Shown in pieces: positions 17,725 through 21,579 of a DNA stretch of 21,579 nucleotides (position 1 is its first letter; each line of letters begins with the position of its first letter). The stretch is taken from NCBI GenBank assembly GCA_027577415.1, contig JANBQS010000306.1, positions 1 through 21,579 of the forward strand, read 5' to 3'. The notes beneath the pieces are model-generated. The model was not told the origin of the DNA. It ran no database searches and saw nothing but the letters and a program-made list of their open reading frames with translations. The position numbers were made by a program, and so were the translations under genes. The DNA comes from Coemansia sp. RSA 922 (Eukaryota > Kickxellomycota > Kickxellomycetes > Kickxellales > Kickxellaceae).

Positions 17725-19194
17725 CTACTTTTGAGTGCCGTATGTCATAATTGAAAGACCGATTAGCCCTTCGATGCCATTAGCGTCAAGTGTAGTTGTG
17801 TGAGGCGATGTTTGGAGAGAACCTACGGTTTCAGGCAATGGAGTTGCGACAACGACATCAGTTGGTAGGGAAACCCGATTGACATGGATCAAGCTCATGA
17901 GCTCGACCGGATTCATATTGCCCAAGTTAGACAAGTCAATGTGAGATAGATCTGGAATAGGCAGTTTGGCAATGTCATCGAATGTGATACCGGCCCGACT
18001 CATCAAATCTTCAATATAACTGAATTGGGTCAGGCTAATCGGATCAAATGGCGGGATAGTTATGCTGGGCAATGGTATAGCAGTAATGGCAATTCCGTCG
18101 AATGTCATATCTGGAAGATGTACTGTAGCCAGATCTATTGCCGGAATGTTAATATCGGGCAAGGGGAATGGCAGATGTACACCATTGTTGAGTAGCATTT
18201 CAAGTCCACTTGAGATAATCGGACCAGAGAGCGCAAAGGCTGGAGTAGCTACGTGAATGGGGCTGGCCGAATTGGCGCTGTTTTCGAAACTAGATGTAGC
18301 ACCGATAGTAGCACCAGTCGAAATATCTATCACAAGTACTTCTGACGTGGTTGTACTGAATTCCTCAGTAGTGGTGGTCAGTGTGAACAAATCAGAACTC
18401 GTGGATTCAGAGCTTGTAGAAGAATCAGCGCTGCTGGCGGACATTGGAGGGAACAGTGGCGGGAAATCAGTAACCTCATCGCTAGAAGAAATTGTAGTGG
18501 CTGATACGGAGATACTAGCAGTAATACTTGCGCCCAAACTAATACTCAGGTCAATTGAAGTTACAGGTACGGTGACTGCCGATGAGGCACCAAAGGCAGA
18601 AGAGGTTAGAGACAAACTTTCCGAGGTTGATGACAATGAAGATTCACTGGTTGATGACGACAAATATTCACTGGATGATGATGACTCAGTGGGGATGGTC
18701 GGTGGGATTGGGGCAGCGGATGAAGTATTGGCGGCGTTTATATCGGCTGGCTGGCTTCTAAATCCACAGTACATGTTCTGACCCTCATTTTTAACGCAAG
18801 CTGTACCTGGTGGGCAAGCAAAGTGCACGTAGTTTCCGGACAGGCAGCGCAAAAAGTAGTCATATTGGCCACTAGGACCCGGGCACATGTACTCATCATA
18901 CGGGGAGACAAAGTTGCACTGTGCACCGACTGTCAATGAGTTACTGGCTGGTGTTAGCTGGTTGGCAGTGTTCACAGGAAAACCGCAAAGAATGGTGCTA
19001 CCTTGGGTATAGCAAACGGTGCCTGGAGCACAAGTCTTTTGCACTTCTATGCCGCCTATATCACATTGATAAAATGTAGTACCTTGGCCGCTAGGTGAGC
19101 CACACCGATACGCTCCAGGACTGCACGTGGAGTCACCAGTAATGGTAGTGGCCACCATCATGGCCACCACAAAAGATGATACCCAGACCTTCAT
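17725..19194 (-). CDS. Secreted protein with two CBM19-like chitin-binding modules and a Ser/Thr-rich stalk
   Basis: The 489-residue product begins with a signal peptide (about 1-20, MKVWVSSFVVAMMVATTITG). Two six-cysteine modules follow: Cys 24, 31, 44, 55, 61, 70 and Cys 93, 104, 117, 127, 133, 143. Each ends C-[AP]-P-G-T-x-C ... CGF, the pattern of carbohydrate-binding module family 19, known from the C-terminus of yeast chitinase Cts1, so chitin binding in the cell wall is likely. Residues about 157-315 are a Ser/Thr-rich stalk, probably O-mannosylated. Residues about 330-430 are rich in short proline/aliphatic motifs (FPLPDINIPAIDL, IPLPSITIPPFDP, LPIPDLSHIDL). There is no hydrophobic C-terminal tail for a GPI anchor and no catalytic domain, so it is probably a wall-associated or matrix protein, not a chitinase. 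It starts at the only ATG that gives the signal peptide; it is convergent with INTS11. Confidence 0.85.
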   Translation of the reverse strand: MKVWVSSFVVAMMVATTITGDSTCSPGAYRCGSPSGQGTTFYQCDIGGIEVQKTCAPGTVCYTQGSTILCGFPVNTANQLTPASNSLTVGAQCNFVSPYDEYMCPGPSGQYDYFLRCLSGNYVHFACPPGTACVKNEGQNMYCGFRSQPADINAANTSSAAPIPPTIPTESSSSSEYLSSSTSESSLSSTSESLSLTSSAFGASSAVTVPVTSIDLSISLGASITASISVSATTISSSDEVTDFPPLFPPMSASSADSSTSSESTSSDLFTLTTTTEEFSTTTSEVLVIDISTGATIGATSSFENSANSASPIHVATPAFALSGPIISSGLEMLLNNGVHLPFPLPDINIPAIDLATVHLPDMTFDGIAITAIPLPSITIPPFDPISLTQFSYIEDLMSRAGITFDDIAKLPIPDLSHIDLSNLGNMNPVELMSLIHVNRVSLPTDVVVATPLPETVGSLQTSPHTTTLDANGIEGLIGLSIMTYGTQK

Positions 19195-19965
19195 TCCTAA
19201 AAAAAAAATTATGTGTTTATTCTGTTAATGGGAAGAGTGTTTATGCAGATAATCGAAGGAAGGAAGGAGGAAAGCATGAGGCTGTAGGGTAAAAAAATAT
19301 CGAAGATTAATGTTGGGATACTGAAGTAACTTGCGGCATGAGTTTACTTATTTCTGCACGGTCAGGACTTTTTTGCTATTGCTATTTGGTGGCTGCGCTA
19401 ACACTATTCTGCATGGCGTTGAAAATTTGGATAAATAGACGTATTCTGTTGCATGCTACTTGCTGAGAGAGATATAGAATTGCGCGAGGTTTAATACTCT
19501 ATAGCCGTAGCAGCTAATACATGCTTGAGGGCAGTTACAAATGGAGCATATGTGCGGCTTGGGTGCATATTTTCCGTAAACTCGATGAAAGTGTAAACCC
19601 TATTTTTCTATGCACCATGATAGCCACCTTTCTTTTTTCAGTTGCCGATTGTCATGACAAACGGACGAACTAGGAGTTAATCAGCGACTTTTTTCTTCGA
19701 AAATATGGAGAGATAGAGACGTCACTTTCCAATGTGGAAGGCCTCCGGAAAGAAAAATAGATGACAATGTCCGAAGGATCACATGCGCGGGAAAAAAAAT
19801 GAGTTGGCTTTCTCACTCCACATGCAAGGGCACATGCTTTTATTTTATTTTCTTGGGCTCAGATTAATTAAATTTGACAAGGCGTATCTTTCTTTTTTCT
19901 CTACGATCTTTTTTTACTATCTATTATTCATTATTTTTTGTATTGTACTCTATCTAGCGAAAGAT
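19195..19965. promoter_or_regulatory. Divergent intergenic region (CBM19 protein / carrier)
   Basis: This 771-bp region separates the divergent CBM19 and carrier genes and must hold both promoters. It has a purine-rich stretch (GGAAGGAAGGAGGAAAG near 19256-19274), AT-rich segments and pyrimidine-rich leader before the carrier ATG. I see no clear TATA box at a usual distance for either gene and no gene inside it. Confidence 0.4.
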
Positions 19966-21039
19966 ATGTCGTTGTCAAAGGACAGTTTGCCGCCAGTGGG
20001 CCATGCGATATCTGGAGCGGGAAGCTCAGCACTGGCTTTGCTACTCATATATCCTCTAGACACGTAAGTAGAAAATATGGACTCTGGATACACCAACAAA
20101 GCCATTTAAGGACAATATTTTGACAAGAAACTAAGTCGTGACATTCTATTGAAGAGGTGTGTTAGAATAAAAACTCGGCTGCAGGTACAGACGCGGGCAG
20201 AGGACGATAGCAGCAGCAATGAGCGGAGGCTTAAAGATCCGGTAGATGCAGTGCGCAAGATCGTCAGCAGCGAGGGCGTCAGCGGGCTATACGCAGGACT
20301 GGGCAGCAATCTAGCGAACCAACTAGTGAACGGATTCGTGTATTTTTATGCCTACAGCGTAGTTCGCAAGTTTGCCCTACGAGTAGGATCGGCAGATGGC
20401 GGCAAGTCGCTGTCGACAGTGGTGGAGCTGGCAGTGGGAGCTGTGGCGGGGATGATCAACCAGCTCATCACTTTGCCTATCGGAGTAGTGGCTACGCGGC
20501 AGCAGACAGCGCATGTGAGTGAGCGGCGCGGGTGGATGGAGAGAGTCTCGGAGATCATCCAGATGGAGGGCGTCCAGGGACTGTGGGCTGGACTGAGACC
20601 AGCTATGCTCCTGTGCTCAAACCCGGCGATCACTTACGGCGTGTTTGAGAAAATTAAGGGCATGCTTCTCAGAGACCGCCAGTCTCAAGTACTTACTTCC
20701 GCTGAGGCATTTTGGGCTGGGGCGCTGGCCAAGACCCTGGCGACTGTGGTCACCTACCCGTATATCATGGCTAAAGTTCGACTACAGTGGCGGCCTAGCA
20801 AGGAGGAGCGCGAGCGGGAGGGGGATAGCGTCGTGTACAGGAGCTCGGCGGATGTGCTAGGAAAAGTGCTAAGAACTGAGGGTGTCGCTGGCTGGTATAG
20901 GGGCATGCAGACACAGATCGTCAAGGCGGTTATCACGCAAGCATTGATGCTGATGATCAAAGAGTCGTTCACGATGCAGGTCGTTCGCCTTTTTGCCCTG
21001 CTTGGCAAGGGTGGCCGCGCCAAGGCTGTGAGTACCTGA
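19966..21039 (+). CDS. ANT1: Mitochondrial-carrier-family protein, probable peroxisomal adenine nucleotide transporter (two exons)
   Basis: Exon 1 (19966-20063) and exon 2 (20166-21039) join in frame to a 323-residue carrier with three repeats. The junction rebuilds the first signature PLDTIKTRLQVQ (30-41). The second and third signatures are degenerate: PIGVVATRQQT and PYIMAKVRLQ, lacking the acidic residue. This is the pattern of the peroxisomal subgroup (yeast Ant1, human PMP34/SLC25A17, plant PXN). Each repeat also carries the later glycine motif: YAGLGSNL, WAGLRPAML, YRGMQTQIV. NPAITYGVFEKIK is likewise typical of this subgroup. Such proteins bring ATP (or CoA/NAD) into peroxisomes for fatty acid activation and beta-oxidation. 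The subgroup rests on motifs only; another SLC25 member remains possible. The start ATG at 19966 gives a short N-terminus usual for the family; the frame extends upstream but without carrier sequence. Confidence 0.8.
20064..20165 (+). other. 102-nt spliceosomal intron in the carrier gene
   Basis: The donor GTAAGT (20064) and acceptor TTAG (ends 20165) are consensus. A possible branch site TTGAC has its A at 20123, 42 nt before the acceptor. Splicing restores the carrier signature across the junction (codon ACA is split 2+1), and unspliced sequence has stops in frame. It is the only intron I need to explain any gene in the window. Confidence 0.85.
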
Positions 21040-21522
21040 GGGCGTAATTGACTCTATTATTTTTTTGCCCTCGTCTAGTCTATCGATAGTTGAAAGAAGC
21101 CTTTTTTTCTTGATACCATAGATGCTTTTTCTTTTTTGCCGAACCATGTGAGAGGTCAGCAGAGGGAGTGTCATCTTGCAAGCCAAGGAGAAAGGCGAGC
21201 TTCTTTGTGCTCGAGAAAGGAGAAGAGAGCAACAAGTGACAAACGTAACAAGTTCTGCGGAAGACAAGCAAAAACGGCAACAAAAAATTTAGCCCTATAA
21301 TGCGGCGCAGCACAAGCAGCAGCTCCCAATCCCCCTTGGAGCATGGTTCTGGGAGAAGGGGCTGGGTATCTCTTTTCTTTTCTCCGTTTCATCTCCCTTG
21401 TACTATTATTAATATTATACATTTTTCTTTCTTTTTTTTTTTTTTTACTTTATACAAGGCTGTAGAGCCTTTTTTTTACAGCACGCAAAAATACGTGGTT
21501 GCCTAATTCAAAAGAGAGCGGA
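21040..21522. other. Intergenic region after the carrier gene
   Basis: The stretch of 483 bp holds the AT-rich 3' flank of the carrier gene, a poly-T run (about 21431-21446) and a TATACAA element at 21451-21457, 66-72 nt before the ATG at 21523. Short open frames on either strand show no recognisable protein. Confidence 0.4.
21451..21457 (+). promoter_or_regulatory. TATA-like element before the last open frame
   Basis: TATACAA directly follows a long T-run and precedes the ATG at 21523 by about 70 nt. This arrangement is like the other promoters in the window. It is a weak match to TATAWAW. Confidence 0.3.
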
Positions 21523-21579
21523 ATGGAGGGAGCAAGTTTTGAGGCGTCGGTACGCTCGCCGTTAAGACAGTGGGCACAA
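21523..21579 (+). CDS. Possible 5' end of a further gene (19 codons, cut by window edge)
   Basis: An ATG with purine at -3 and G at +4 (GCGGAATGG) opens a frame that stays open for all 19 codons to the window end. It begins MEGASFEASVRSPLRQWAQ, which I do not recognise. A TATA-like element and T-run stand at a plausible distance upstream. Nineteen codons are too few to be sure it is a gene. Confidence 0.35.
   Translation, partial: MEGASFEASVRSPLRQWAQ

Noticed and set aside
18257..18781. 174-residue plus-strand open frame opposite the CBM19 gene
   Set aside because: It is the antisense of the Ser/Thr-rich stalk; biased Ser codons leave few stops on the other strand. The sense frame has a signal peptide and Cys modules.
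1..21579. Complete mobile element, CRISPR array, secondary-metabolite cluster or defence island
   Set aside because: No transposase, reverse transcriptase or integrase motifs, no regularly spaced repeats and no synthase genes were seen; gene content is ordinary fungal chromosome.

Overview
The window looks like nuclear DNA of an early-diverging, intron-poor fungus, most probably Kickxellomycotina (Coemansia-like). This is inferred from eukaryotic gene content without operons, TATA boxes and poly(T)-rich 5' regions, a single clear spliceosomal intron, a chitin-binding (CBM19-type) secreted protein, and an F-box-like protein of a type I recall as strongly expanded in Coemansia genomes. No database search was possible, so family names rest on motif recognition.

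Layout. (1) 1-674, minus: 5' part of a RAB3GAP2-like gene, cut by the window edge. (2) 1300-2730 and 4079-5554, plus: tandem paralogous major facilitator transporters of the drug:H+ antiporter / vesicular-amine-transporter type, about half identical by eye. (3) 5781-6830, plus: NSRP1-like splicing factor. (4) 7024-8025, minus: aldo-keto reductase with an intact catalytic tetrad, convergent with NSRP1. (5) 8026-10153: 2.1 kb without a convincing gene, containing an orphan TATA box and some short open frames. (6) 10154-11869, plus: unrecognised 571-residue protein with a hendecad coiled coil, Ala/Pro-rich linker, NLS-like motif and acidic tandem repeat. (7) 11870-13755: 1.9 kb without a recognisable gene. 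(8) 13756-15444, plus: F-box-like family gene interrupted by one in-frame TAG. (9) 15610-17580, plus: INTS11, the Integrator RNA endonuclease. (10) 17725-19194, minus: secreted protein with two CBM19-like modules, convergent with INTS11. (11) 19966-21039, plus: mitochondrial-carrier-family protein of the peroxisomal adenine-nucleotide type, with one 102-nt intron. (12) 21523 to the end: possible start of another gene.

The genes do not form one pathway; this is ordinary chromosomal housekeeping and accessory content. RAB3GAP2 (Rab regulation), NSRP1 (splicing) and INTS11 (snRNA/mRNA 3' processing and transcription attenuation) are better known from animals and plants than from yeasts, so the window shows ancestral opisthokont machinery kept in this lineage. 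The items most worth a second look are the interrupted F-box-like gene, the orphan coiled-coil protein, the divergence of the transporter pair at the first-helix charge, and the proline/aliphatic C-terminal region of the CBM19 protein. I found no CRISPR array, rRNA, tRNA or complete transposon.
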